A stretch of 64,000 nucleotides of DNA from NCBI RefSeq assembly GCF_025354435.1, contig NZ_JANXMU010000058.1:1-64000 (forward strand), given 5' to 3'. The position numbers and the translations under genes were made by a program. Source of the stretch: Rhodoferax sp. Lineage in GTDB: Bacteria > Pseudomonadota > Gammaproteobacteria > Burkholderiales > Burkholderiaceae_C. The notes beneath the pieces were generated by a model. That model ran no database searches. It had not been told where the DNA came from and worked only from the letters and a program-made list of their open reading frames with translations. Below are positions 1 to 8,826 of the stretch, piece after piece. Positions within the stretch are counted from its first letter, which is position 1. Each line of letters begins with the position of its first letter.

Positions 1-325
1 GATGAAGCACGCAGACAAGCTCATGGACCGCATCTTCATGCTCGACGGCCTGCCCAACCTGCAGGACTTGGGCAAGTTGATGATTGGTGAAAACGTACCC
101 GAGGCTTTGGGCTGCGACCTGAAGGCCGAGATGGGCGCACAGGCCACGATCAAGGACGGCATGGCGCACTGCGAAAGCGTCCGCGACTATGTCTCGCGCG
201 ACCTGCTGCAGGGCATTCTGGACGACACTGAAGAACACATAGACTTCCTCGAAACCCAGATCGACCTGATTGACCGGGTTGGTCTGCAAAACTACCTGCA
301 AAGCCAGATGGGCGAGCTGGCGTAA
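1..325 (+). CDS. bfr: Bacterioferritin, C-terminal part (cut by window start)
   Basis: Iron-storage ferritin that oxidises and mineralises Fe(II) in a haem-containing 24-mer in the cytoplasm. Only the last 107 or so residues are present, and the frame is open to the left edge, so the real start lies outside the window. The visible part begins at the MKHADKLMDR segment, which carries helix-B ligands, and continues through LPNLQDLGKL, the DTEEHIDFLETQ stretch with the second Glu/His ligand set, and the family's usual C-terminal helix ending QSQMGELA. The downstream neighbour is convergent. The assignment rests on strong recognition of these conserved blocks. Confidence 0.93.
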   Translation, partial: MKHADKLMDRIFMLDGLPNLQDLGKLMIGENVPEALGCDLKAEMGAQATIKDGMAHCESVRDYVSRDLLQGILDDTEEHIDFLETQIDLIDRVGLQNYLQSQMGELA

Positions 326-386
326 ATCGACAACCCACCGGGGCCATTTCCTCGGTTCAACGATAGCGACTGAAGGCAACCTCACT

Positions 387-450
387 CGCTATTTTTTTGG
401 TAGCTACCAGCGTATACAAAACCTACGCAAACGGCCTTTTTTCTATAAAT
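387..450 (+). repeat. Dispersed palindromic element, copy 1 (gap between bfr and yhaN)
   Basis: Forward orientation: GGTAGCTACCAGCGTA, a short centre, CCTACGCAAACGGCC, then a T-run and CTATAAAT. It fills most of the gap between two convergent genes. The TAG stop codon of yhaN (443-445, minus strand) lies inside the T-rich edge of the element, so the last YhaN residues are set by it. Confidence 0.7.
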
Positions 451-3400
451 AATGCACCGCCAACGCCCCGCTTGGCAGCGCCGCCTGCCCCACCTGCACC
501 AAGTGCTGGTGGTGGGTAAACAGCAGGACCTGTCCGCCTTCGGCGAAGCGGGCCAGGGCCTGGAAGATGTGGGTGGCGCGGGTGTCGTCGCTGGTCATGA
601 GCACGTCGTCCAGCACCAGGGGCATGTCTGCGCCATTGCTGCGTTGCAATTCCAGCGCGGCCAGGCGCAGGGCCAGATAAAGCTGGTCGGCCGTGCCTTC
701 GCTCATGGCCTCTATGCCGATCAGGCGGCCATCCAGGCCTTCGGCCTGCAACACCGGGCGCTCGGCCGAGGTGTCTACCACCAGCTTGGGGTAGCGCCCC
801 CCGGTAATCAAACCAAAGTATTCGGAGGCCAGCCGCACCATCGGAGCCTGGGCGCGTTCGCGAAAGCGCTTCAAGGCCTCTTGCAGCAGGCTGTCGGCCA
901 GGCGCAGTTGCATCCAGGGCGGCACAGCGGCGCGCAGGCGGGCGACGGCGGATTCCATCTGCTCGCGGGCTTCGGCCGCGGCGGCCGAGGTGTCGATGGC
1001 CTCCAGCGCCTGGCGGGCGGTGTGGACGGTGGCGCTGGCGGTGGCGATGTCGACCTCCAACTGCGTGACCTGGGTGTCCAGCACGGCGCGCTCGGTGTCA
1101 AGGTCTACCGCGTCGCGCCCGGCCAGTTCGGCGTGGAGTTCGGCCAACGGGCGGGCGGTGGCCTGGCGCAGTTGCGCGTCGAGATCGCGCTGTTTGTCTT
1201 GCAGGGTACGCTGGGCGGCGGAGCGGTCTTCGGCTTCGGGCAATACTGCCGGGCTGTCCACGCCTGCCGCGGTGCACAAGGCTTGCAGACTGGCCTGGCT
1301 GGCCGTGGTGCGCTGCTGGGCCGCCGTGTACTGCTGCTGGGCGGAGGCCAGGCGGCGAGCCAGTTCGCTGGCTTGCAGGGCGTGGGCTTGGGCGTGGGCC
1401 AGACGGGTGCTGAGGCGGTCGGCAAAGTCGTCAATCTGCGCCACTGCAGGCTCGCCCAGTAGCGCAGCAAGCGCCATGGCCTGGGCCTGCACGTCGTCGG
1501 CGCGGGCCTGGTGCTGGGCGATGGCCTCGGTGCGGCGGGTCTGGGCGGCGTGGGTGGACTCCAGCGCGGCCAACTCGGCAAGGCGGGCCTTGGTGGCAGC
1601 GGAGCTACTGGCGGCAGGTAAAAACAGGCGGCGGGTCCAGGCGGTTTGAGCTGCCAAGGCGGCGGCCAGGGTGGCCTGGTGCTCGGCGATGCGGCGTTGG
1701 ACCGTGGCGTGCTCGGCCCGCAGGGTTTCGCGCAGGTGGGTCTCGGCGCGGGCGTGGGCAGCGGCATCCTGGGCGGCGCGCAGCCACGCGCTAGCCTGGC
1801 TGACCAAACCTGCCCCTGCGGCTGTACATCCGGCGGCTTGCAGGGCCTGGGCGAGTGCCTCGGTGCGGGTGTGGACGGCCTGGGCGGCATCGGCCTGCTC
1901 GCGCTGCAGCTGGTGCTGGCGCTCGCACAGCTCGACCGCGGCGGCGCGCTGGGCCTGCCATTCGCGCAAGGCGGCGGGTGGGTGCGGGGGCAGGTTCGCA
2001 TCGGCCAGGGTCTGGAGCCAATCGCGTTGTTGCTGGGCCGCTTGTGTAGCCCCATCGGCTAACTGATGGGCGATGGCGTGGCGGCGGGTGCCGGCCTCGG
2101 CGATGCGCAGCGCGCATTCTGCCGCCTGGGCGGCGCGCTCTGCGCCTTCGCGCAGCAGGTCGGCCTGGCGGTCGGCCTCGGTTTGGGTGGGCTCAAAGGC
2201 GGCCAGGGTGGCGGGCGAAGCTGCGTCGTGTCCATAAGCTGTTTTCACCTCTTGCCAACGCGCATCGCGCTGTTGGCGGGCGGCTTGCAGGCTCTGGGCG
2301 GTGACGATTTCGCCCACGGCGGCAAGCTGCTGCTGGCGGCGCTGCTGGGTGTTGAGCTCGCGCTGCAGGTCGGCATCTTCCTTGCGCAGCGCCTCCAACT
2401 GCAGAGCCCCATCCGCCTGGGATTTTTCGGCCTGGGTTATGTCGGCCAGCAACAGCGGGCGAGTGGCTTGCAGCGCTACCGTGCTGGGCAGGCGCAGGTC
2501 GGCTAAGGCGCGCTGGATGCGCTGGTCCAGGGCATCGATCTCGCGCTGGGCCTCGGTCTGGCGCTGGGGCGTGTCGCCCAGGGCCAGGGCCTGTTGCAAG
2601 GCGGATTCGACAGCGGCCAGTAATACCGGGGGCACCGGGCTGCGGTCTTCCGGGGTCTGGGCCAACTGCGCATCCAACTGCGCCAAGCGATCCTGCTGCT
2701 GGGCCAGCGCCTGGGTGTGGCGGGCCACGCTGTCCAGCAGTTCGTCCAGCGCCACACGGTCGGCCGGGCCGGGCACGGCGGCCAGCACAGCGTCCAGGTC
2801 CGCACCGGGGTGGATGCGCCGGGCCATCTCGGCCAGCGCGGCGGCGCCCTGCCCGGCCTGGGTCTGCAACTGCAGCTGCTCGCCGCGCTGTTGGCGGGCC
2901 AGTGCGCGGGTCTGCACCACGCGTTCGATAGCCGGGGCGTGGGCGACCAGCATGGGCTCCAGCACCAGCGCCTGCTGGGCCTGGGCGCAGGCGGTTTGCT
3001 CGGCCAGGGCGGCCTCCCGCTGCTCGGTGGCGGTGAGCAGGTTGTGTTGGGCGGCTAGGCGGTGTTCGCGCGCATCAATGGGCAGTAAATTTATAGTGTT
3101 TTGTGCCTCTAGCGCATATTCCACCTGCGCTAGCTGCTGCAATAAGGGTAGCACTGCGCGTAATTCGGTCAGGGTGTGGATGCGCTTGCGCTGGACCTTC
3201 AACTGGTCTTGCAGGGCCGTGAGGTAGTCGGTGGCGGTGTCTACGGCGCGCTGGCGGTCTTTCCATTCTGCGGGGCGGGTCAGTGCGGCTTTGGACAGGG
3301 ATTTGTACTCTTCGATCAGGCGCTTGGATTCGGGGATGACGGCCTGGGCGCTGGGCAGCAGGAATTTGCGGGCATCATCCTGCAGGCTGGCCAACAGAGC

Positions 3401-3898
3401 CTTGATGCCTTGCAGACCGGCGCTGGCTTCGAACAGGGCGGCACCGAGTTCGCCCTCGCCTTTGAGCAGCTCTTCACCACCTTTGCGCAGGCGGGCGTGG
3501 TCCAGGCCAAAGCTGCGCTCGAAGGCGGTGCGGTCCATGCCACCGGTGAGGGCCTGGGCGACGGCGGCGCTGACCGGGGTGGCCAGCGGCAAGCCGGTGG
3601 CGGGGTCGGCTTGGGTCAGCGGGTCTTTGGTTTTTTTGCGGCGGGCTACGGCGACCGGCTGGCCGCTGGCGTCTTCCAACACCGCCGTGAGCAGCAGCTT
3701 GGGGCTGTCGTGCACAAAGTTGTCGGCACTGCGCGCCGGGATGCCAAAACGCAGATCGGCCATGGCGCGCAAGGCGGAGGATTTGCCGGCTTCGTTGGGG
3801 CCGAAGACCAGATGGATGCGGGCCGGGCTGGCAGTGAAGTCCAGCAGCTTGTCGGTGAACGGGCCGAAAGCCGACAGATAGAGTTTTTGCAACTTCAT
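443..3898 (-). CDS. YhaN-type AAA ATPase (SbcC-like DNA repair ATPase)
   Basis: Large SMC/Rad50-type ATPase expected to work with the nuclease encoded just upstream on DNA ends. The protein is 1151 residues. The N-terminal YhaN domain opens with MKLQKLYLSAFGPFTDK and has Walker A GPNEAGKSS at residues 33-41. A very long Ala/Gln-rich coiled-coil region fills about 180-1000. The C-terminal half-domain has the signature region EGTADQLYLALRLAAL and Walker B PLVLDDVLMTSDD. Its start codon overlaps the yhaO stop (ATGA), so the two are translationally coupled. Two dispersed palindromes touch the gene: one is translated in frame in the coiled coil (peptide LAQVEYALEAQ) and one contains the stop codon. 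The family call is firm; the precise substrate is inferred. Confidence 0.88.
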   Translation of the reverse strand: MKLQKLYLSAFGPFTDKLLDFTASPARIHLVFGPNEAGKSSALRAMADLRFGIPARSADNFVHDSPKLLLTAVLEDASGQPVAVARRKKTKDPLTQADPATGLPLATPVSAAVAQALTGGMDRTAFERSFGLDHARLRKGGEELLKGEGELGAALFEASAGLQGIKALLASLQDDARKFLLPSAQAVIPESKRLIEEYKSLSKAALTRPAEWKDRQRAVDTATDYLTALQDQLKVQRKRIHTLTELRAVLPLLQQLAQVEYALEAQNTINLLPIDAREHRLAAQHNLLTATEQREAALAEQTACAQAQQALVLEPMLVAHAPAIERVVQTRALARQQRGEQLQLQTQAGQGAAALAEMARRIHPGADLDAVLAAVPGPADRVALDELLDSVARHTQALAQQQDRLAQLDAQLAQTPEDRSPVPPVLLAAVESALQQALALGDTPQRQTEAQREIDALDQRIQRALADLRLPSTVALQATRPLLLADITQAEKSQADGALQLEALRKEDADLQRELNTQQRRQQQLAAVGEIVTAQSLQAARQQRDARWQEVKTAYGHDAASPATLAAFEPTQTEADRQADLLREGAERAAQAAECALRIAEAGTRRHAIAHQLADGATQAAQQQRDWLQTLADANLPPHPPAALREWQAQRAAAVELCERQHQLQREQADAAQAVHTRTEALAQALQAAGCTAAGAGLVSQASAWLRAAQDAAAHARAETHLRETLRAEHATVQRRIAEHQATLAAALAAQTAWTRRLFLPAASSSAATKARLAELAALESTHAAQTRRTEAIAQHQARADDVQAQAMALAALLGEPAVAQIDDFADRLSTRLAHAQAHALQASELARRLASAQQQYTAAQQRTTASQASLQALCTAAGVDSPAVLPEAEDRSAAQRTLQDKQRDLDAQLRQATARPLAELHAELAGRDAVDLDTERAVLDTQVTQLEVDIATASATVHTARQALEAIDTSAAAAEAREQMESAVARLRAAVPPWMQLRLADSLLQEALKRFRERAQAPMVRLASEYFGLITGGRYPKLVVDTSAERPVLQAEGLDGRLIGIEAMSEGTADQLYLALRLAALELQRSNGADMPLVLDDVLMTSDDTRATHIFQALARFAEGGQVLLFTHHQHLVQVGQAALPSGALAVHYL
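3088..3152 (-). repeat. Dispersed palindromic element, copy 2 (inside yhaN)
   Basis: On the yhaN coding strand it reads GCAGCTAGCGCAGGTGG, then AATATGCGCTAGAGGC, then an A/T-rich tail, with inverted arms CTAGCGC/GCGCTAG. It is translated in frame as QLAQVEYALEAQNTI. The consensus ATAGCT, which would give a TAG stop in this frame, is GCAGCT here. The DadA-like gene near 46.05 kb carries the same QVEYAL peptide from its own copy. Confidence 0.85.
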
Positions 3899-5181
3899 GC
3901 AGCACTCCCCAAGCGCGCTAACAAAGTGGATTCAGCATCCATTAACAGGGCTTTCAGGCTATCGGGGTCGGCCCAATTTCCGTCGCCCTTGGCTTCTGCG
4001 GGCAGTTTGTGCAGCACGTCGCCACAGGCTTTGGCGGCCCAGGCGGCCAGCGCTACGGGGTCGGCAGCCAGCTCGTCCACCAGGCGCAGCAGCTCGGCCA
4101 CAGCATCTTCGCCCTGGGCCAGGGCGGCGCGGTTGACGGGGGAGCTGAGCTGTAACTGCACCTGCTCGATCCACAACTCGGCCCCGGCCACGTCTTGCGC
4201 GGCGGCGTGCACGGCGGCCTCCAAGGTGCCGGGCTGCTCGGCCTCGGTGGTATGCAGGGCGGTACGGCCGGTGAGGTGGATGCGCAGAGCGTGCAGGCGA
4301 TCGCCCGCGCCCAGTGTGGCTTGTTCCAACGCCGCAGTGATGGCCTGGCTGGCCTGGGCCAGGTTGTCCACGCCGTCCAGCGGCGCGCTGAGCTGGTGCC
4401 AGCGCACCACGTCGAGCGACACGAAGCAGGTGTCCATCTGCCCGTTGGTCACGGTAACGAGTTCGCAGCCCTTGGCCCCGGTTTCATTAGCGTGGCGGCC
4501 CTGCAGGTTGCCGGGGAAGACCACGCGGGGCGATTCGCACAGCACCGCGCGGGTGTGCACATGGCCCAGCGCCCAGTAGTCGTAGCCCTTGGTTTTGAGC
4601 GTGGGAATGTCGGTGGGCGCGTAGGTGTCGTGGCCGTTGGCACCGGTGAGGCTGGTGTGCAGCAGGCCGATGTTGAACTGGCCGGACAGTGCGTCCGGGT
4701 AGTGCGGCACCAGGTCTTCGGGCACCTCGCGCTGGGGGAAGCTCTGGCCGTGGATGGCCACGCCCAGTGCGGGCAGGTGCACGGTCTCGGCGCTGCGGCT
4801 GGAGAACTTTTTGACGTTGTCGGGCAGCACCAGCTCGCGGGTGATGGTGCCCTGCGCGTCGTGGTTGCCCTGGACGAAGTAGACGGCGATGTGGGCACGG
4901 CCCAGGCGCACCATTTGGGCGCGGAAGAACAGGCCGGTATGAAAGTCGGGCCAGTCGCGGTCGTACAAATCGCCCGCCAGCAAGACGAAGTGCACCTTCT
5001 CGGCCAGGGCCAGATCGACCAGGTTTTCCAGCGCCCGGCGGGTGGCGTTGCGCAGGCGTTCCACCGGCGCACCGGCATAGCGGCTCAGGCCGCGCAGTGG
5101 GCTGTCGATGTGCAGGTCGGCGGCGTGGAGGAAGCGGAAAGTGCCGGGCGTATCGACGGCGGAAAGTACTACAGTATCCAT
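3895..5181 (-). CDS. YhaO/SbcD-type metallophosphoesterase (DNA exonuclease)
   Basis: Calcineurin-like two-metal phosphoesterase of the Mre11/SbcD/YhaO group, predicted nuclease partner of the downstream ATPase. The metal-binding motifs appear in order: ADLH (D22, H24), AGDLYD (70-74), QGNHD (104-108), LLHTS near 185 and the GHVH pair near 215. The C-terminal half (about 260-428) is the accessory/capping region. The length of 428 residues is normal for the group. Start choice: ATG at 5181 gives MDTVVLSAVD before the conserved FRFLHAADLH block. This ATG and the first codons lie inside a dispersed repeat (5165-5230), so the native start region has probably been remodelled. The gene forms a two-gene operon with the ATPase. 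Confidence 0.9.
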   Translation of the reverse strand: MDTVVLSAVDTPGTFRFLHAADLHIDSPLRGLSRYAGAPVERLRNATRRALENLVDLALAEKVHFVLLAGDLYDRDWPDFHTGLFFRAQMVRLGRAHIAVYFVQGNHDAQGTITRELVLPDNVKKFSSRSAETVHLPALGVAIHGQSFPQREVPEDLVPHYPDALSGQFNIGLLHTSLTGANGHDTYAPTDIPTLKTKGYDYWALGHVHTRAVLCESPRVVFPGNLQGRHANETGAKGCELVTVTNGQMDTCFVSLDVVRWHQLSAPLDGVDNLAQASQAITAALEQATLGAGDRLHALRIHLTGRTALHTTEAEQPGTLEAAVHAAAQDVAGAELWIEQVQLQLSSPVNRAALAQGEDAVAELLRLVDELAADPVALAAWAAKACGDVLHKLPAEAKGDGNWADPDSLKALLMDAESTLLARLGSAA

Positions 5182-5230
5182 AGCACCTAGTGTAGGTGGA
5201 ATGTGCGGCGGAGGCTGATTTTCTATAAAT
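5165..5230 (+). repeat. Dispersed palindromic element, copy 3 (covers the yhaO start)
   Basis: Forward orientation: CCATAGCACCTAGTGTAGG, TGGAATGTGCGG, GGAGGCTGATTTTCTATAAAT. Its tail is nearly identical to the tail of copy 1. The yhaO ATG (5179-5181, minus strand) and the codons for MDTVVL are inside it, so it also supplies the leader and any ribosome binding site. Confidence 0.7.
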
Positions 5231-5262
5231 CCAACACCTTCTCCCGCGCCGCAGGAGAAGGT
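5231..5262 (-). terminator. Probable intrinsic terminator of the livHMGF operon
   Basis: Inverted repeat ACACCTTCTCC / GGAGAAGGTGT with an 8-9 nt loop, just past the livF stop. On the minus strand it is followed by TTGGATTTATAG, a weak T-tract, so termination may be leaky. Confidence 0.6.
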
Positions 5263-5272
5263 GTCTTGAGGC

Positions 5273-6013
5273 TTACTCGCCGAGGTACGCGGCGCGCACT
5301 TTCGGATCCTTCAGCATTTGCTTGGCATCACCGCTCATGGTGACGATGCCCGATTCCATCACGTAACCGCGGTCGGCAATGCCGAGTGCGCGGCTGGCGT
5401 TTTGCTCCACGAGCAGCACGGTCACGCCCTGGGCGTACACGTCTTTGACCACTTCAAAGATCTTATCGACCATGATGGGCGACAGGCCCATGGAGGGCTC
5501 GTCGAGCAGCAGCACCTTGGGGCGGCTCATCAGCGCACGGCCCATGGCCAGCATCTGCTGTTCGCCGCCCGACATGGTGCCGGCCAACTGGTCCTTGCGT
5601 TCGCGCAGGCGCGGGAAGATGGTGAACATCTTTTCGATGTCTTCCAAAATGCCCGCCTTGTCGTCGCGGATGTACGCGCCCATTTGCAGGTTTTCGGTGA
5701 TGGTCATGCGAGTGAACACGCCACGGCCTTCGGGCACCATGGCCAGGCCGTCCTTGACCAGATCCCACGCGCCCTTGCCTTTGATGCTCTTGCCCAGGTA
5801 CTGGATGTCGCCACCGACAAATGGCAGCGTGCCGGTGATGGCCTTCATGGTGGTGGTTTTGCCCGCACCGTTGGAGCCGATCAGGCTGACCAGTTCACCT
5901 TCGCGGACTTCAAAGTCCACGCCCTTGACGGCCTGGATGCCGCCGTAAGAGACCTTCAGGCCGCTGACTTTAAGCAGCACTTCGCCGGGTTGTTTCATAG
6001 GGGTTGTTGCCAT
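5273..6013 (-). CDS. livF: Branched-chain amino acid (HAAT) ABC transporter ATP-binding protein LivF
   Basis: One of the two ATPases that power a Liv-type amino-acid importer at the inner face of the cytoplasmic membrane. The protein is 246 residues, normal for LivF. Walker A GSNGAGKTT is at 46-54, signature MSGGEQQM near 145, and Walker B VLLLDEPSMGLSP near 168. The order on the minus strand is livH-livM-livG-livF; the livG stop is one base before this start. The chosen ATG at 6013 has a good GGAGG 8 nt upstream. No binding protein is encoded in this operon. The nearest unassigned one is at 42.7 kb. Confidence 0.93.
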   Translation of the reverse strand: MATTPMKQPGEVLLKVSGLKVSYGGIQAVKGVDFEVREGELVSLIGSNGAGKTTTMKAITGTLPFVGGDIQYLGKSIKGKGAWDLVKDGLAMVPEGRGVFTRMTITENLQMGAYIRDDKAGILEDIEKMFTIFPRLRERKDQLAGTMSGGEQQMLAMGRALMSRPKVLLLDEPSMGLSPIMVDKIFEVVKDVYAQGVTVLLVEQNASRALGIADRGYVMESGIVTMSGDAKQMLKDPKVRAAYLGE

Positions 6014-6014
6014 C

Positions 6015-6800
6015 TCAATGTCCTCCCGTGCCTAGGTAGGCCTCGATCACTTTTTCATTTTTCTGCACTTCGGCAGGGGTGCCTTCGGCAATTTGCTTGC
6101 CGTAGTCGAGGACGGTCAGGCGGTCGCACAGGCCCATCATCAGCTTCACATCGTGCTCGATGAGCAAAATGGTGCGGTTGTCGTTGCGGATCTTGTTGAT
6201 CAGCTCGCGCAGCATGACTTTTTCGGTCATGTTCATACCGGCAGCGGGCTCGTCCAGCGCGATCAATTGCGGATCGGTGGCCAGGGCGCGGGCGATTTCC
6301 AGACGGCGCTGGTCACCGTAGCTCAGAGTGCGGGCCTTGTAGTCGGCCAGTTGGCCGATGCCGACGTATTCCAGCAGCTCCTGGGCGCGCTTGGCAATCG
6401 CCAGCTCTTCGGTTTTGAAGCCCTTGGTACGGAAGATCGCGCCCAGCAGCCCAGTGTGGGTGCGGATGTGGCGGCCCACCATGACGTTCTCTAGCGCGGT
6501 CATTTCGGCGAACAAGCGGATATTCTGGAAGGTGCGCGCAATGCCAGCCTTGGCCACTTCGTGGACCGCGGTGGGCGAATACGGCTTACCTGCCAGCTGG
6601 AAGGTGCCGCTGTCAGGGGTGTACAGGCCGGTGATCACGTTAAAGAACGTGGTTTTACCGGCACCGTTGGGGCCGATCAGGCCGTAGACCTGGCCGCGCT
6701 GGATGGTGATACCCACGTCGCTGAGTGCTTGCAGGCCGCCGAAACGCTTGGAAATGCCCGCAACTTGCAGGATCACTTCGGATTTTTTGCTGTCTGTCAT
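6015..6800 (-). CDS. livG: Branched-chain amino acid ABC transporter ATP-binding protein LivG
   Basis: Second ATPase of the importer, 261 residues. Walker A GPNGAGKTT is near residue 43. The LivG-type signature LSYGDQRRLEIA, used in place of LSGGQ, is followed by Walker B LIALDEPAAGMN. The C-terminus ends in the LivG-specific EKVIEAYLG motif. AGGA lies about 7 nt before the ATG at 6800. It sits 9 nt after livM and 1 nt before livF, so it belongs to a single transcript. Confidence 0.93.
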   Translation of the reverse strand: MTDSKKSEVILQVAGISKRFGGLQALSDVGITIQRGQVYGLIGPNGAGKTTFFNVITGLYTPDSGTFQLAGKPYSPTAVHEVAKAGIARTFQNIRLFAEMTALENVMVGRHIRTHTGLLGAIFRTKGFKTEELAIAKRAQELLEYVGIGQLADYKARTLSYGDQRRLEIARALATDPQLIALDEPAAGMNMTEKVMLRELINKIRNDNRTILLIEHDVKLMMGLCDRLTVLDYGKQIAEGTPAEVQKNEKVIEAYLGTGGH

Positions 6801-6809
6801 GGGTGTTCC

Positions 6810-7883
6810 TTACTTGGCCTTGAGCGATTTGCCGTGGTCGGGCGAGGGCCACAGACCCCGCGGACGCGACAGCATGATGGCGATCATGGCCAGGGCAATC
6901 AGCAACTGGCGCAGGATGGCCGAGTCCAGCCGTCCGCCGGTCATGGCCTGCAGTGGGCCCGCCAGGTAGCGCAGCACTTCGGGCAGAGCCGACAGCAGCA
7001 CAGCACCCAAAATCACGCCAGGCAAGTGGCCAATACCGCCCAGCACCACCATGGCAACGATCATCACCGACTCCATCAGGCTGAAGGATTCTGGCGACAC
7101 AAAGCCCTGGAACGCAGCGAACAGCGTGCCAGACACACCGCCAAACGTGGCACCGGTGCCGAAGGCCAGCAGCTTCATGTTGCGGGTGTTGATGCCCATG
7201 GCCTTGGCGGCGATTTCGTCTTCACGGATGGCCATCCAGGCGCGGCCCACGCGCGACAGTTCCATGCGGTGGCAAATCACCACGCTGATCACCACCAGCA
7301 CCAGGAACAGGTAGTAGTACAGGCTGACCGAGGGAATCTCGTAGCTGCCGATGTGCAAAGACTTGCCCAGGTCGATACCGAAGAACTTCAGCGAGTCGAT
7401 CTGGTTCAGGCCTTTGGGGCCGTTGGTAATATTGATGGGGTGGTCCAGATTGTTCAAAAACACCCGGATGATTTCACCAAAACCCAGGGTCACGATGGCC
7501 AGGTAGTCACCGCGCAGCTTGAGCGTGGGCGCGCCCAGCAGCATGCCGAAGAAGCCCGCAATGGCCGCCCCGACCGGCAGAATCATCCACAGCGGCATGT
7601 GCAAGCCCTCTGGGAACAGGGCGGCAATGGCCGGGAACGAATCGGTCAACTGGGGCGAAGCCAGCAGGCCGTAGGTGTAGGCACCCACGGCAAAGAAGGC
7701 CACGTAGCCCAGATCGAGCAGACCGGCAAAACCGACCACCACGTTCAGGCCCAGGGCCAGCATCACGTAGATCAACGCCATGTCGGCAATCCGCACCCAG
7801 GCATTGCCGAAGTTTTGCAGGATCAGCGGCAGGATCAGTGCCGCAATGGCACCGACGATCAAAGTTGTTTTGTTCAGTTTCAT
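6810..7883 (-). CDS. livM: Branched-chain amino acid ABC transporter permease LivM
   Basis: Integral membrane permease, 357 residues, about 8-10 hydrophobic helices, with the conserved family block VVGFAGLLDLGYVAFFAVGA near 55-75 and the EAA-like loop GRAWMAIREDEIAAKAMG near 215. The frame extends further upstream, but ATG at 7883 is preferred: GGGAG precedes it by about 7 nt and the product starts MKLNKTT before the first membrane helix. It is 13 nt downstream of livH. The C-terminus runs into livG after 9 nt. Confidence 0.92.
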   Translation of the reverse strand: MKLNKTTLIVGAIAALILPLILQNFGNAWVRIADMALIYVMLALGLNVVVGFAGLLDLGYVAFFAVGAYTYGLLASPQLTDSFPAIAALFPEGLHMPLWMILPVGAAIAGFFGMLLGAPTLKLRGDYLAIVTLGFGEIIRVFLNNLDHPINITNGPKGLNQIDSLKFFGIDLGKSLHIGSYEIPSVSLYYYLFLVLVVISVVICHRMELSRVGRAWMAIREDEIAAKAMGINTRNMKLLAFGTGATFGGVSGTLFAAFQGFVSPESFSLMESVMIVAMVVLGGIGHLPGVILGAVLLSALPEVLRYLAGPLQAMTGGRLDSAILRQLLIALAMIAIMLSRPRGLWPSPDHGKSLKAK

Positions 7884-7896
7884 AGTGGTGCTCCCA

Positions 7897-8826
7897 TCAG
7901 GCCCGGTCGGCCACACGTTCACCCAGCAGGCCCGAAGGACGCAGCGTGAGCACGATGATCAGCACGATGAAGGCAAAGATGTCGGAGTAGTTGCTACCCA
8001 ACACGCCACCGGTCAGCGCGCCGATGTAGCCCGCGCCGATGGATTCGATCAGGCCCAGCAAAATGCCGCCGACCACCGCACCGGCCAGGTTGCCAATACC
8101 GCCAAACACGGCTGCCGTAAAGGCTTTCAGGCCGGGCAGGAAGCCCATGGTGTGCTGCACCGTGCCGTAGTTGGATGCGTACATGACACCGGCAATGGCG
8201 GCCAGCACTGCGCCGATGACGAAGGTGGCCGAAATCACCATGTCGGGCTTGACACCCATCAGAGCGGCAACGCGGGGGTTCTCTGCCGTGGCGCGCATGG
8301 CGCGACCCAGCTTGGTGTAGTTGACCAGCCACATCAGCACGGCCAGGGACACGGCGGTCAGGCCCAGGATCAGGATCTGCGTGGGGGTGATGACGGCGCC
8401 GCCGATGTTGTACGGCGTGGCGGGCAACAGCGTGGGATAGGGTTTGTAGTTGGGCTTCCAGATGATCATGGCCAGGGTTTGCAGCAGGATAGACATGCCG
8501 ATGGCGGTGATCAAGGGGGCCAGTTTGGGACTGTTGCGCAGCGGCCGGTAGGCGACTTTTTCAATCACGAAGTTGAGTGTGGCCGAGACGATGCAGGCAA
8601 TCACCAGCGAGATCAGCAGCATCAGCCAGCCGGGGATGCCGGGCATGGAGTCTTGCATGAGTCCGATGATGGTCCAACTGGTCAGCGCGCCGACCATCAG
8701 CACCTCGCCGTGCGCAAAGTTGATCAAATTAATGATGCCGTACACCATCGTGTAGCCCAGGGCTACCAAGGCATACATGCTGCCCAGCACCAGACCGTTG
8801 ATGATCTGCTGTAGCAAGATATCCAT
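7897..8826 (-). CDS. livH: Branched-chain amino acid ABC transporter permease LivH
   Basis: First gene of the importer operon and heterodimer partner of LivM. It is 309 residues and all membrane helix, with the LivH hallmark start MDILLQQIINGLVLGSMYAL and the GYTMVYGIINLINFAHGE block. Both the upstream ATG at 8994 and the one used here are in frame. ATG at 8826 is chosen because GGAGAA lies 8 nt upstream and conservation begins there. The promoter should lie in the 430-bp gap upstream. The substrate is inferred from the family (branched-chain or other hydrophobic amino acids or amides). Confidence 0.92.
   Translation of the reverse strand: MDILLQQIINGLVLGSMYALVALGYTMVYGIINLINFAHGEVLMVGALTSWTIIGLMQDSMPGIPGWLMLLISLVIACIVSATLNFVIEKVAYRPLRNSPKLAPLITAIGMSILLQTLAMIIWKPNYKPYPTLLPATPYNIGGAVITPTQILILGLTAVSLAVLMWLVNYTKLGRAMRATAENPRVAALMGVKPDMVISATFVIGAVLAAIAGVMYASNYGTVQHTMGFLPGLKAFTAAVFGGIGNLAGAVVGGILLGLIESIGAGYIGALTGGVLGSNYSDIFAFIVLIIVLTLRPSGLLGERVADRA

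Noticed and set aside
452-3881. Several long open frames on the plus strand opposite yhaN
   Set aside because: They are antisense shadows of a GC-rich gene with strong third-position bias; their products are low-complexity Gly/Ala/Arg strings without domains.
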